DNA of 19,607 nt from an archaeon. GTDB taxonomy: Archaea > Asgardarchaeota > Hermodarchaeia > Hermodarchaeales > Hermodarchaeaceae. The translations under genes and the position numbers were made by a program. The notes under the pieces were generated by a model, which had not been told where the DNA came from, did not search any database, and saw only the letters and a program-made list of their open reading frames with translations. Of the stretch, positions 7,664 through 14,343 are shown piece by piece. Numbering within the stretch: position 1 is the first letter of the stretch; each line of letters starts with the position of its first letter. Location: assembly GCA_016550485.1 (NCBI GenBank), contig JABXGV010000060.1, forward strand, positions 1 to 19,607. Direction: 5' to 3'.

Positions 7664-9229
7664 TTATGGAAGAAGTGCATATACCGCTTCGAAGAGGCGG
7701 TTGATTACAAAGCCGGGCCAGAGCCCAATTATGACTATGAGCGCTGCCAAGCCGAGCATGGGCGCCCGGACCCACCAAGTGGTTTCTTGTACCCTAGCCA
7801 TTGCTGTTGGTGTTGAGCCAAAGAAAACACGCTTGATGAACCAGAGCACGTAGCTGGCTGTTAACGCGGTGGATATCACGGCAAACATTACCATGAAGAT
7901 ACTACCTGCCATCGCGCCACCTGCAAAGATTATCCACTCTGAGGCAAATCCTGCCAGCGGCGGAGTGCCTGCAATGCTGAGAGCGGCAATCAACGCGATC
8001 ATCGCTGTCCACGGCATCCTTTTGGCGAGGCCTCCCATGGCAGTTATGTCACGTCCCCGTTCATGACCGACTTGCATCATTAATGCTCCTGCAGTCATAA
8101 ACAAGAGGCCTTTACCAAGAGCGTGGGTGAAGATGTGAAATGTTGCACCAGTAACTCCGTACAGGCCAGCCCCTGCTAGGGTGACGCTTGTGAGGCCGAA
8201 GAAGATGTAACCCATCTGGCTAATCGACGAGTAGGCGAAGAGCCGCTTCGTATCCTTTTGAGCAAGCGCCATTATGCCACCATAGAACATGGTAACGACG
8301 GCGAAGATCATCAGGTAGAAGGATAGGCTGGCAAAGGCATCAAACATGAAAGTCACAAGTATTCTGACAATAGCATAGGCCGCGGTCTCGATCATCACAC
8401 CAGACAGGATAACGCTTATGGGGGTTGGTGCCTCGGCGTGGGCATCCGGTAACCATGTGTGCAGAGGGAATATAGCCATTTTAACGGAAAAGCCCACGAG
8501 GAACAGTACCACCAGTAACTTGACTAGGTTTAGTACGACTGGGCTTGCCATGGCGGCTACTAGATTGATGATTGGTGCACTAGGTACCGTGTAGAATTGG
8601 ACAATATTCAGCGTTGCTGCGCCGGAGAGGCTCCAAATGCCTGCAATGCCGAGAAGAATGCATACCGCACCGATGTGGGTGAAGATGAAGTACTTCAGCG
8701 CTATGTTGACCGACCTTGGTTTGGTTCCCCACTGGGCGATAAGGAAGTAGCTGGGGATTAGCATGAGTTCCCAGAAGATGTAGAACTGGACAAGGTTAGT
8801 AGCTAGAACAACGCCTAGAATTCCAGCGTTGTAGAGGAGGAGTAACGCGAAGAACTTACCCTGCCCGGGGGACTTAGCCATGTATCCTATGGAGTAGCAG
8901 GTTGCAGCCGTAGTCAGAATATAGATGATAGTGGCTACCGGCAGATTCAACCCATCCAGATAGAACCCAAACAGAAAGCCAAAGGAAGGAGTGCTTGGTT
9001 CTAGGAGGTAAAGGGGATCTATCCAGAGGAGTACTTCTTCGTAGGTTTGGTATGGACTAATATAAGCCATTTCAAACCAAGCTAGGGCGAAGACGAAGAA
9101 GCTGATTCCCATTACGGCTAGGGCGAAGACTCCGCCCACGCGTCCTTTCTTACGCCCCAGTAGCCAGGCAATGGGGGCACCGATGACCATTAACAGTATG
9201 CTGAATGTGAGATATTGGAACAAAGCCAC
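7664..9229 (-). CDS. nuoM: Complex I/Fpo-like membrane subunit M (antiporter-like)
   Basis: A 521-residue antiporter-like pump subunit of about 14 membrane helices. The helix-5 Glu (E154 in QFYIFWELML) and helix-7 Lys (K250 in GFSVKMAIFPLHTWLPDAH) match E144 and K234 of E. coli NuoM in context. The HTWLPDAHAEAPTPISVILSG stretch is typical of M. The start is GTG 9229, behind AGGTGA at good spacing, 12 bases after the nuoL stop. It lies between L and N as in Fpo and Nuo operons. Nothing suggests truncation. Confidence 0.9.
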   Translation of the reverse strand: MALFQYLTFSILLMVIGAPIAWLLGRKKGRVGGVFALAVMGISFFVFALAWFEMAYISPYQTYEEVLLWIDPLYLLEPSTPSFGFLFGFYLDGLNLPVATIIYILTTAATCYSIGYMAKSPGQGKFFALLLLYNAGILGVVLATNLVQFYIFWELMLIPSYFLIAQWGTKPRSVNIALKYFIFTHIGAVCILLGIAGIWSLSGAATLNIVQFYTVPSAPIINLVAAMASPVVLNLVKLLVVLFLVGFSVKMAIFPLHTWLPDAHAEAPTPISVILSGVMIETAAYAIVRILVTFMFDAFASLSFYLMIFAVVTMFYGGIMALAQKDTKRLFAYSSISQMGYIFFGLTSVTLAGAGLYGVTGATFHIFTHALGKGLLFMTAGALMMQVGHERGRDITAMGGLAKRMPWTAMIALIAALSIAGTPPLAGFASEWIIFAGGAMAGSIFMVMFAVISTALTASYVLWFIKRVFFGSTPTAMARVQETTWWVRAPMLGLAALIVIIGLWPGFVINRLFEAVYALLP

Positions 9230-9241
9230 TTTAGTTCACCT

Positions 9242-11401
9242 CTATGGAAGGAAGAATGCTAGAAACGTCCCCCCGAATAATAGGAGGAGTATTAGGACAA
9301 GGGCACCGATGAGCAGCAGAATCATGTTCCAGCTGTGAACACCGGTTTGAAGTTTACGGAAGGCTCGGCTAAGATCCTGGAATCCGTCCGCGACCGCGTA
9401 GTTGAAGCGGTCGATGCCGCCATCCTCTACGTATTTGTACATGCCTTGGGAGAATTCGATGCCGGTTCTTACAAAGACGAAGTAGAGTGCACGGTTGTAG
9501 TACCAGCGGTGGTATAGGAAGCGGTGGAGGGCGTTGTTGCTGAAGCGGGAGGCATCCCAGCTTCGCCGAATGTAGAAGAAATACCCCGGTATACCACCCA
9601 GCAACAAGACACCTATGGTGATAAGGAAGGTTGGTGAGATGATGTATGTTGTTGAAGTGAAGGTGTGAGCGAGCCAATTAATGTACAGCGTGGGGAGAGC
9701 TGCTAGGTGGAGGGGAAGTTCGATGTCAATACTATAGACTGTACCCCATTGACCGAAGAAGTACACGTAGATGAATGGATACAGGAAGCCGAGGATAAGG
9801 GTAGTTAATGCAAGGATAGCTAGGGGTATCCACATTACTTTGGGTGCTTCGTGAAGCTGGTGTTTCCTTTCAAGGTCTTGGACGTTTTTGCTTTGTGGGC
9901 TATGGAAGACAAGACCAATCATCCGTAGGGTATAGAAGAAGGTGAGAGCACCCGTTATGGCTGCTGCTGCGAGTAGAATCCAGCCGATGAAGTTAGTTGT
10001 AGCCAAATGCCAGGCAGCGGCGAAGATTAGTTCCTTGCTCCAGAAGCCTACAAAGGGTGGGACGCCGCTAAGGCTTAGGGCACCGAAGAGCATACAGATA
10101 TATGTTATGGGCATTGCCTTGCGTAATCCGCCCATTTCAAGCATGTCCTTGCTGTGTACCGTGTGCAATATGGCACCAGCGGAGAGGAAGAGGAGGGCTT
10201 TGAAGACCGCATGGGCTGATAGGTGAAATGTGGCGGCGATAAAGCCTCCAGCGTCGTGTGCGCTTAGCGCAAAGATGCCAAGCCCTAAGAACATGTAGCC
10301 AAGCTGGCTGATGGTACTAAAAGCGAGTACTTTCTTGAGTTCTCTGGCAGCTATCGCCATTGTAGCGGTCATGAAAGAAGTGAACGCACCGATGACTGCC
10401 ACGATGAGGAAGAAGTTAGGCATCACCGTCAGTATTATGGTTGTAGTTGGTCCAGAAGCTGCATGTAAGAATTCAATATATCCAGTAACTAGGATTGGCA
10501 TCATTCGTGCAACGAGGTAGACGCCTGCTTTGACCATGGCAGCAGCGTGGATTAGGGCAGAAACAGTTGAGGGGCCTGCCATGGCTTCAGGCAACCAAAT
10601 CTGTAATGGGAACTGAGCACTCTTGCCAATGGGTCCAAGGAAGAACAGGAAGAGGACAAGGAGTAATAGTCCGCCATTAAACACCTGCGCCATACTTCCA
10701 AGCCAAGCGAAGTCAGGGATGCTGAGGAGGGTTTGGTAGTTGAAGGTGGGATAACCAGCTTGGGCTGTGAAGAAGAAGATGAAGATGATGGAGATGAGAA
10801 GACCTACGTCACCAATTCGTGTGACGATGAAGGCTTTCATTCCACAGTGGCTGTTATAGGCTCCCTCCGTTAGTTCACCGAGTTGGTCGTCTTTGATCAT
10901 GTTTTTCTTGTTGTACCAGAAGCCGATTAGGGCATAGGAGCAAAGTCCTACAATCTCCCAGCCGATGAAGGTCATCAAGAGGTTGTTAGCCATAACCAGC
11001 AGGGTCATACCTGCGATGAAGAATTGCATGAAGAACCAGTAGCGAGTTAGAGATTCGTCTCCCTTCATGTACCCTAGACTGTAGAGCATAATGATAAAAC
11101 CTACACCTGTAGCTATACAGGCCATGAAGACGGCGAGGGGATCGATAAGCATGCCAAATTCCAGGCTGAACCCTCCTGGAATGGAGAGCCAGACAAAGGT
11201 CTCCTCAAGCCACTTGGTACCAAGAAACGCAGTGCCGTACCAGATGTCAACTATCATGGAGAAGGCAAATATCGCCCCAAGTAATACCATAATCACTGCG
11301 GCGTAATCACGCAATTTCTGATGGATTTTTCCAAACACCGGAGTTAACAAGGCTCCGATGATTGGGAGTCCCCAGCAAAGCCATGGAGCATAAGGTAGCA
11401 T
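9242..11401 (-). CDS. nuoL: Complex I/Fpo-like membrane subunit L (distal antiporter-like, long C-terminal helix)
   Basis: The largest antiporter-like subunit, 719 residues. The core carries Glu in FIGWEIVGLCSYALIGFWY (about E149) and Lys in GPIGKSAQFPLQIWLPEAM (about K260), plus VSALIHAAAMVKAG, all characteristic of NuoL. The last 200 residues hold a long polar/amphipathic region (YVEDGGIDRFNYAVADGFQDLSR) and a final membrane helix, as in the lateral helix HL that clamps the M and N subunits. The start is ATG 11401 with GGAGG 11 bases upstream. It is 20 bases downstream of nuoK in the same operon. Confidence 0.94.
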   Translation of the reverse strand: MLPYAPWLCWGLPIIGALLTPVFGKIHQKLRDYAAVIMVLLGAIFAFSMIVDIWYGTAFLGTKWLEETFVWLSIPGGFSLEFGMLIDPLAVFMACIATGVGFIIMLYSLGYMKGDESLTRYWFFMQFFIAGMTLLVMANNLLMTFIGWEIVGLCSYALIGFWYNKKNMIKDDQLGELTEGAYNSHCGMKAFIVTRIGDVGLLISIIFIFFFTAQAGYPTFNYQTLLSIPDFAWLGSMAQVFNGGLLLLVLFLFFLGPIGKSAQFPLQIWLPEAMAGPSTVSALIHAAAMVKAGVYLVARMMPILVTGYIEFLHAASGPTTTIILTVMPNFFLIVAVIGAFTSFMTATMAIAARELKKVLAFSTISQLGYMFLGLGIFALSAHDAGGFIAATFHLSAHAVFKALLFLSAGAILHTVHSKDMLEMGGLRKAMPITYICMLFGALSLSGVPPFVGFWSKELIFAAAWHLATTNFIGWILLAAAAITGALTFFYTLRMIGLVFHSPQSKNVQDLERKHQLHEAPKVMWIPLAILALTTLILGFLYPFIYVYFFGQWGTVYSIDIELPLHLAALPTLYINWLAHTFTSTTYIISPTFLITIGVLLLGGIPGYFFYIRRSWDASRFSNNALHRFLYHRWYYNRALYFVFVRTGIEFSQGMYKYVEDGGIDRFNYAVADGFQDLSRAFRKLQTGVHSWNMILLLIGALVLILLLLFGGTFLAFFLP

Positions 11402-11421
11402 TTTTCCATTTTCCTCCTGAT

Positions 11422-11748
11422 TTAATGACGAAGTTCGTTTAATTTCCGTATGTCAAGTGTTCCGCGTAAATTGTATGCGCGGATGACGAATGCTAGGCCG
11501 ACGGCGATAACACCGCCTCCAATGCAGATGCTGATAATGACCAGCGACTGAGCCAAGGGATCTATCACGAATCCTGGCCAAGCAGTTGCGAAGGTGATAA
11601 AGTTGAGGTGAGCACCATCGAGTAGGAGTTCAAGACCGATGATGAACTTGATCATGTTCCGCTTAGTCGCCATTATGTAGAATCCAACAGCGTAGAGGAA
11701 CACGGCCGTAATTAGGAAAAATTCCAGAGGAACACCGTAGGGAATCAT
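11422..11748 (-). CDS. nuoK: Complex I/Fpo-like membrane subunit K, partly MrpC-like
   Basis: A 108-residue, three-helix subunit that links the antiporter modules to the electron-transfer arm. I chose ATG 11748 (MIPYGVPLEFF), which follows GGAGG and gives normal NuoK length; the frame extends upstream only through J2 coding sequence. It aligns without gaps to the end of E. coli NuoK. The helix-2 Glu is present (E40 in GLELLLDGAHLNF). The helix-3 Glu (E72 in AAAEAS) is Val here (V80 in IGGGVIAVG). The DPLAQSLV...I.IGGGV stretch resembles MrpC, while the closing LRGTLDIRKLNELR is K-like. Two bases separate it from J2. Confidence 0.92.
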   Translation of the reverse strand: MIPYGVPLEFFLITAVFLYAVGFYIMATKRNMIKFIIGLELLLDGAHLNFITFATAWPGFVIDPLAQSLVIISICIGGGVIAVGLAFVIRAYNLRGTLDIRKLNELRH

Positions 11749-11750
11749 TC

Positions 11751-12035
11751 TTATTTTCGCCTCCTTTTTACTTCGCGGAAGAAGACAGAGGATGAAAGCG
11801 CTGCAGCGAAGAGAAATACACCTTGAACGACCATATCGATGCCCCGGTATCCCCACAACATTCTACTTAAAGCTGTGAATAATGCTGTTAGAGTCGTATA
11901 GTCAACGAGCCGCGATAAAGTAGAGATGTAGTAAGCAGGAGAGAATGCAACGCCCGCATCAATCCCGATTACATAATACCCGATGATAATGAAGATAAGG
12001 GCTGTTAAGATGGCGCCTAGTATCTTGGTTTTCAT
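11751..12035 (-). CDS. Small membrane subunit J2 (NuoJ C-terminal-half / MrpB-MbhE-like)
   Basis: A 94-residue protein with an N-terminal membrane helix (residues 5-28), a middle part likely at the membrane surface, and a C-terminal helix ending in the basic tail REVKRRRK. It sits where the second half of NuoJ is expected: its ATG overlaps the J1 stop in ATGA, and nuoK follows after 2 bases. GGAGG lies 10 bases before the start. The segment GYRGIDMVVQGVFLFAAAL resembles the YRG.DT..E..VLF.AA motif that I associate with MrpB/MbhE subunits. It may therefore be a MBH/Mrp-type part rather than a true half of NuoJ. The operon position is firm; the family call is moderate. Confidence 0.65.
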   Translation of the reverse strand: MKTKILGAILTALIFIIIGYYVIGIDAGVAFSPAYYISTLSRLVDYTTLTALFTALSRMLWGYRGIDMVVQGVFLFAAALSSSVFFREVKRRRK

Positions 12036-12307
12036 GTTACATCTTCCTCCGTTGGTTCACCAGTGCCTCGACGAGTAGTCAAGGAAATAGCAGCCACTAG
12101 CAGGACAGTTACGGCTCCTGCGTAGATGGCGAGCTGGAAGAACGCAACCCAGGGTGCAAATAGTAGCAGATAAATCAACGCTAAGAAAATAGCCGTAGCC
12201 GCAAGGTACAATGCAGCATGAAGCAAGTCCTTTGCTTCAGCAGCAAGCAAGGCGAAAATCGCCGTGAATACTAACAAGCCAACCAACAGATAAAGCATAA
12301 TATCCAT
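12032..12307 (-). CDS. nuoJ: Complex I/Fpo-like membrane subunit J1 (NuoJ N-terminal half)
   Basis: A 91-residue, three-helix protein matching the first half of NuoJ: the family pattern of a polar turn (EAKDLLHAALYL), then FAPWVAFFQLAIYAGAVTVLLV, and a polar tail. A GTG at 12340 would add 11 residues. The ATG at 12307 is better because GAGGT sits about 8 bases upstream. It is the first gene of the J1-J2-K-L-M-N operon. NuoJ in E. coli is a single protein of about 184 residues, so here J is divided into two genes with an ATGA overlap. A split J is also, from memory, a feature of the Methanosarcina fpo operon. Confidence 0.85.
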   Translation of the reverse strand: MDIMLYLLVGLLVFTAIFALLAAEAKDLLHAALYLAATAIFLALIYLLLFAPWVAFFQLAIYAGAVTVLLVAAISLTTRRGTGEPTEEDVT

Positions 12308-12376
12308 AGTTTGAACCTCAGCTACAATAACCTGAGTCACCTTTAACTTCAGGAACTTACACCCTTCTATCGATTC

Positions 12377-12388
12377 TCCTTAAAAGAG
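12377..12388 (-). promoter_or_regulatory. Possible TATA box of the nuoJ1-N operon
   Basis: On the minus strand this reads ACTCTTTTAAGG, with an 8-base TATA-like core CTTTTAAG about 75 bases upstream of the J1 ATG. Transcription would begin near 12355 and give a leader of about 45 bases. The assignment is by composition and position alone. Confidence 0.4.
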
Positions 12389-12502
12389 TAACACTTGGTA
12401 GAAATTTTGTAGCGGTAATAAGTATGCATCTGAAATTTCGAAAGGCTAAATTAACAGCTTGTTCTGTTTCAGGTACATGTAAGCCAAAGTGAGGGATCCG
12501 GA

Positions 12503-13045
12503 TTGACAGAGATACCGCCAACACTTTCTATTTTCGGTTTCAAGAATTCTGGTAAAACCACCATTGCTTCGGCAGCAACAGAGCACTTCACCTCTCAGGG
12601 GCTTCGGGTTCTAGCTGTGAAACACGTTGGCAAGCCGAGCTTCTCTTTGGATCATGAGGGCACTGATTCTCATCGCTTTGCCAAAGCTGGCGCTACCGGC
12701 GTTCTGCTTCATAGTGACAGTTCCACGGCGCTCCTCCTCTCTCGTCCCGCCACACAGCTTGCTCCGTTACTCCAATTAGGCGTAGCTGCGACATCAGCTA
12801 ACGTTGTAATCCTTGAGGGGTTTAAATCGTGGACGCACCATCACAAAGAGATTGCTAAAGTTATTTGCCTCAGGTCTACCTCGGAAATACCAGAATTATC
12901 AGAAAATATCCAAGGTGAGGTGCTTGCCATTTGCACCCTGACCCCCAGTGTTACAGAAGCACTTCTGATCCCTGACCAATTGCCCGAGCTCCTACAGAGA
13001 CTCGATGACTGGCTTGCTAATGCAACGTCCTTCAAGATGGAATGA
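12503..13045 (+). CDS. mobB: MobB-type molybdopterin-guanine dinucleotide biosynthesis GTPase
   Basis: A 180-residue P-loop protein. The Walker A motif GFKNSGKTT (residues 12-20) is followed by LAVKHVG, HEGTDSHRFAKAGATGV and VVILEGFKSW, the typical MobB order. The MobB family helps finish the pterin cofactor of molybdenum or tungsten enzymes by assisting MobA in attaching GMP. The start is TTG 12503, ten bases after GAGG; the Met-less first strand PTLSIFGFKNSG supports it. It is transcribed away from the nuoJ operon, and the next small gene begins 3 bases after its stop. This suggests the host has a Mo/W enzyme, but none is in the window. Confidence 0.86.
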   Translation: MTEIPPTLSIFGFKNSGKTTIASAATEHFTSQGLRVLAVKHVGKPSFSLDHEGTDSHRFAKAGATGVLLHSDSSTALLLSRPATQLAPLLQLGVAATSANVVILEGFKSWTHHHKEIAKVICLRSTSEIPELSENIQGEVLAICTLTPSVTEALLIPDQLPELLQRLDDWLANATSFKME

Positions 13046-13048
13046 AAA

Positions 13049-13237
13049 ATGACAGATAGTAATGATGAAGATAATCAATCTGGGAACCTCACCACACTTG
13101 TCGTCTTTGGCGAAAATGTAGCGCTGAACGCCTTTATTGACAACCTGTTTCAGAAGCTTGTACTTGCTGTGGCTTCTTCTCTTCATGCACCAGAACTTAC
13201 AGGAAAGGAAAAGGTTTGTATAGAAATCTCAAAATAA
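13049..13237 (+). CDS. Small hypothetical protein (62 aa) translationally linked to mobB
   Basis: I do not recognise this protein. It has an acidic N-terminus (TDSNDEDNQ), then strand-like TTLVVFGENVALN, a likely helix FIDNLFQKLVLAVASSL, and a final strand KVCIEISK. This gives a compact strand-helix-strand outline with no membrane segment or Cys pair. ATG 13049 comes 3 bases after the mobB stop, which favours co-translation. The layout is that of a real small domain rather than random frame, and a hairpin follows 11 bases after its stop. An overlapping opposite-strand frame (12992-13186) has no supporting features. Function unknown. Confidence 0.55.
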   Translation: MTDSNDEDNQSGNLTTLVVFGENVALNAFIDNLFQKLVLAVASSLHAPELTGKEKVCIEISK

Positions 13238-13248
13238 TCAAGAATACA

Positions 13249-13279
13249 GAGAGCCTTGGCACTCGCCAATTAGGCTCTC
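13249..13279 (+). terminator. Strong stem-loop after mobB and the small gene
   Basis: GAGAGCC (13249-13255) pairs with GGCTCTC (13273-13279). The inner TTGGC (13256-13260) pairs with GCCAA (13265-13269) around the four-base loop ACTC, leaving a 3-base bulge (TTA) on one side. That is 12 base pairs in total. No T-run follows, so it may be a 3'-end stabilising or attenuating structure rather than a classical terminator. Confidence 0.5.
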
Positions 13280-13341
13280 GCTGTTACTCGTGCTAAGGAC
13301 CTTCTCAGAAATCATGTCTAGTAAAGTTGTAGCGTGAGCAA

Positions 13342-13354
13342 GCCTTTTATACAA
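13342..13354 (+). promoter_or_regulatory. TATA box for nuoA
   Basis: GCCTTTTATACAA is a good archaeal TATA-like box, about 50 bases before the nuoA ATG. With about 25 bases of spacing the transcript would begin near 13373, leaving a leader of about 25 bases that contains the GGTGA ribosome site. Confidence 0.5.
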
Positions 13355-13398
13355 AGCCAAACATTTTGAGTGCTAGTATCAAGGATGGTGAATGCAAT

Positions 13399-13737
13399 AT
13401 GCCCCTACCACTGGATGTCTATACGAACTTCGATATGATGTTTTACTTCTTCATCGCTTTCGCTATCATCCTCATTATCGTCCTTCTGATATATGCTATC
13501 GGTAAGGGACTGGCGCCCAACAATCCCACGAAGCAGAAGCGAACCACCTACGCGTGCGGCGAATCGGTTCCTGGAGTAAAAACCCAGTTCCACTCGCATC
13601 TTCTGCGTTATGCAGTGTACTTCACGATTTTCGACATTATTGCCTTCATGTTGGCCACTAGCATGGGCATTATTGGGTGGGTAGTTGTAATCTATATCCT
13701 CATCGGGTTCTTTGCCATCCTTACACTCCGCAAATAG
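13399..13737 (+). CDS. nuoA: Complex I/Fpo-like membrane subunit A
   Basis: A 112-residue, three-helix subunit of the heel of complex I. ATG 13399 (MPLPLDVYTNFD) is preferred over the TTG at 13366 because GGTGA lies 8 bases upstream and the extra 11 residues look unrelated. The helix 1-2 loop carries YACGESVPG, equivalent to the YECG motif whose Cys (C53) lies near the quinone-site switch loop. Helix 2 has IFDIIAFMLATS: D79 of E. coli NuoA is kept, but E81 (IFDVEA) is Ile81. Transcription diverges from the J-N operon, with mobB between. It is followed by B and C after a 137-base gap with its own promoter-like box. It is the only NuoA-like gene here and argues for a complex I/Fpo kind of enzyme rather than a plain hydrogenase. 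Confidence 0.9.
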   Translation: MPLPLDVYTNFDMMFYFFIAFAIILIIVLLIYAIGKGLAPNNPTKQKRTTYACGESVPGVKTQFHSHLLRYAVYFTIFDIIAFMLATSMGIIGWVVVIYILIGFFAILTLRK

Positions 13738-13818
13738 GATGCAGTCTTGAATCGACCAATCTTAGAACCTTAGTGGAGAACAGATTGGCTGGTCTTGAAT
13801 TATTACAAAAACCCAAAC
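13738..13818. repeat. Inverted and direct repeats in the nuoA-nuoB spacer
   Basis: CCAATCT (13756-13762) is complementary to AGATTGG (13782-13788) across a 19-base loop. A 9-base direct repeat, GTCTTGAAT, occurs at 13744-13752 and 13792-13800, flanking that inverted repeat. This could be a nuoA transcript end or a protein-binding site; nothing else is visible in the spacer up to the next promoter box. Confidence 0.35.
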
Positions 13819-13829
13819 CGTTTTAAGAA
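13819..13829 (+). promoter_or_regulatory. Possible TATA box for nuoB-nuoC
   Basis: CGTTTTAAGAA lies about 45-55 bases before the nuoB ATG and has a TATA-like core. It would start transcription near 13850, just ahead of the GGAGG (13860-13864) of nuoB. It implies that B and C can be expressed apart from A. Confidence 0.4.
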
Positions 13830-13874
13830 GAGTAAGAGGAAGGGTAGCATTGCCCTGCAGGAGGCAGATTAGAA

Positions 13875-14309
13875 ATGGGTGTTCTAAGCAAGCTAGTTAC
13901 ATGGGCGCGCTTAAGCAGCCCTTGGGTTCTTCACCTTAACAGCGGCGGCTGCAACGGCTGCGACATCGAAATCCTTGATGCTCTAACCCCCCGATATGAC
14001 TTGGAGCGGTTTGGAGTATTGCTGAAGGGAAGTCCGCGTCACGCTGATGTATTATTGTGCAGTGGACCAATCACGAAGCAGACAAAGAAGAGATTTCTGC
14101 GCATCTATAACCAGACACCTGATCCCAAGTTTGTAGTTGGAATCGGGGCCTGTACAATGTCTGGTGGCGTGTTCCGCGAATGCTACAACGTTGAGGGTGG
14201 ATTAGATGGCGTTATTCCAGTAAACGCTTTCATTCCCGGATGTCCACCGAAACCCGAAGCCATAATTCACGGCGTCGCTACACTCCTAGCATCACTGAAG
14301 GGCGGATAA
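13875..14309 (+). CDS. nuoB: Complex I-like subunit B with group 4 [NiFe]-hydrogenase-type cluster motif
   Basis: A 144-residue Fe-S protein carrying the proximal/N2 [4Fe-4S] cluster. Cys candidates are C26 and C29 (GGCNGCDIEIL), C93 (GIGACTMSGG) and C123 (IPGCPPKPE). NuoB proper has adjacent Cys (C63-C64 in E. coli). The CxxC with a following Asp, the block LTPRYDLERFGVLLKGSPRHADVLL, and the SGG after the third Cys are the pattern I know from EchC/MbhJ/HycG small subunits of group 4 hydrogenases. The start is ATG 13875 with GGAGG ten bases upstream. It is followed by nuoC after 34 bases. The catalytic large subunit (D or hydrogenase type) is not in the window, so the product of electron transfer cannot be read. 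Confidence 0.92.
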   Translation: MGVLSKLVTWARLSSPWVLHLNSGGCNGCDIEILDALTPRYDLERFGVLLKGSPRHADVLLCSGPITKQTKKRFLRIYNQTPDPKFVVGIGACTMSGGVFRECYNVEGGLDGVIPVNAFIPGCPPKPEAIIHGVATLLASLKGG

Positions 14310-14343
14310 TTCTTACAGTAATTTCATGATGGAGGCATAGAAA

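Noticed and set aside
12432..12443. Overlapping palindromes GAAATTTC and TTTCGAAA in the nuoJ-mobB spacer
   Set aside because: Short A/T-rich palindromes are expected by chance in this kind of spacer; no second copy or clear promoter relation was seen.
12992..13186. Minus-strand frame over the mobB end and the small gene
   Set aside because: No ribosome site and low-complexity content. The plus-strand pair mobB and small gene explains the region better.
13875..14309. Calling the complex a [NiFe] hydrogenase outright
   Set aside because: The small-subunit motif fits, but the large subunit is not in the window and a NuoA-like subunit is present, so the catalytic identity stays open.
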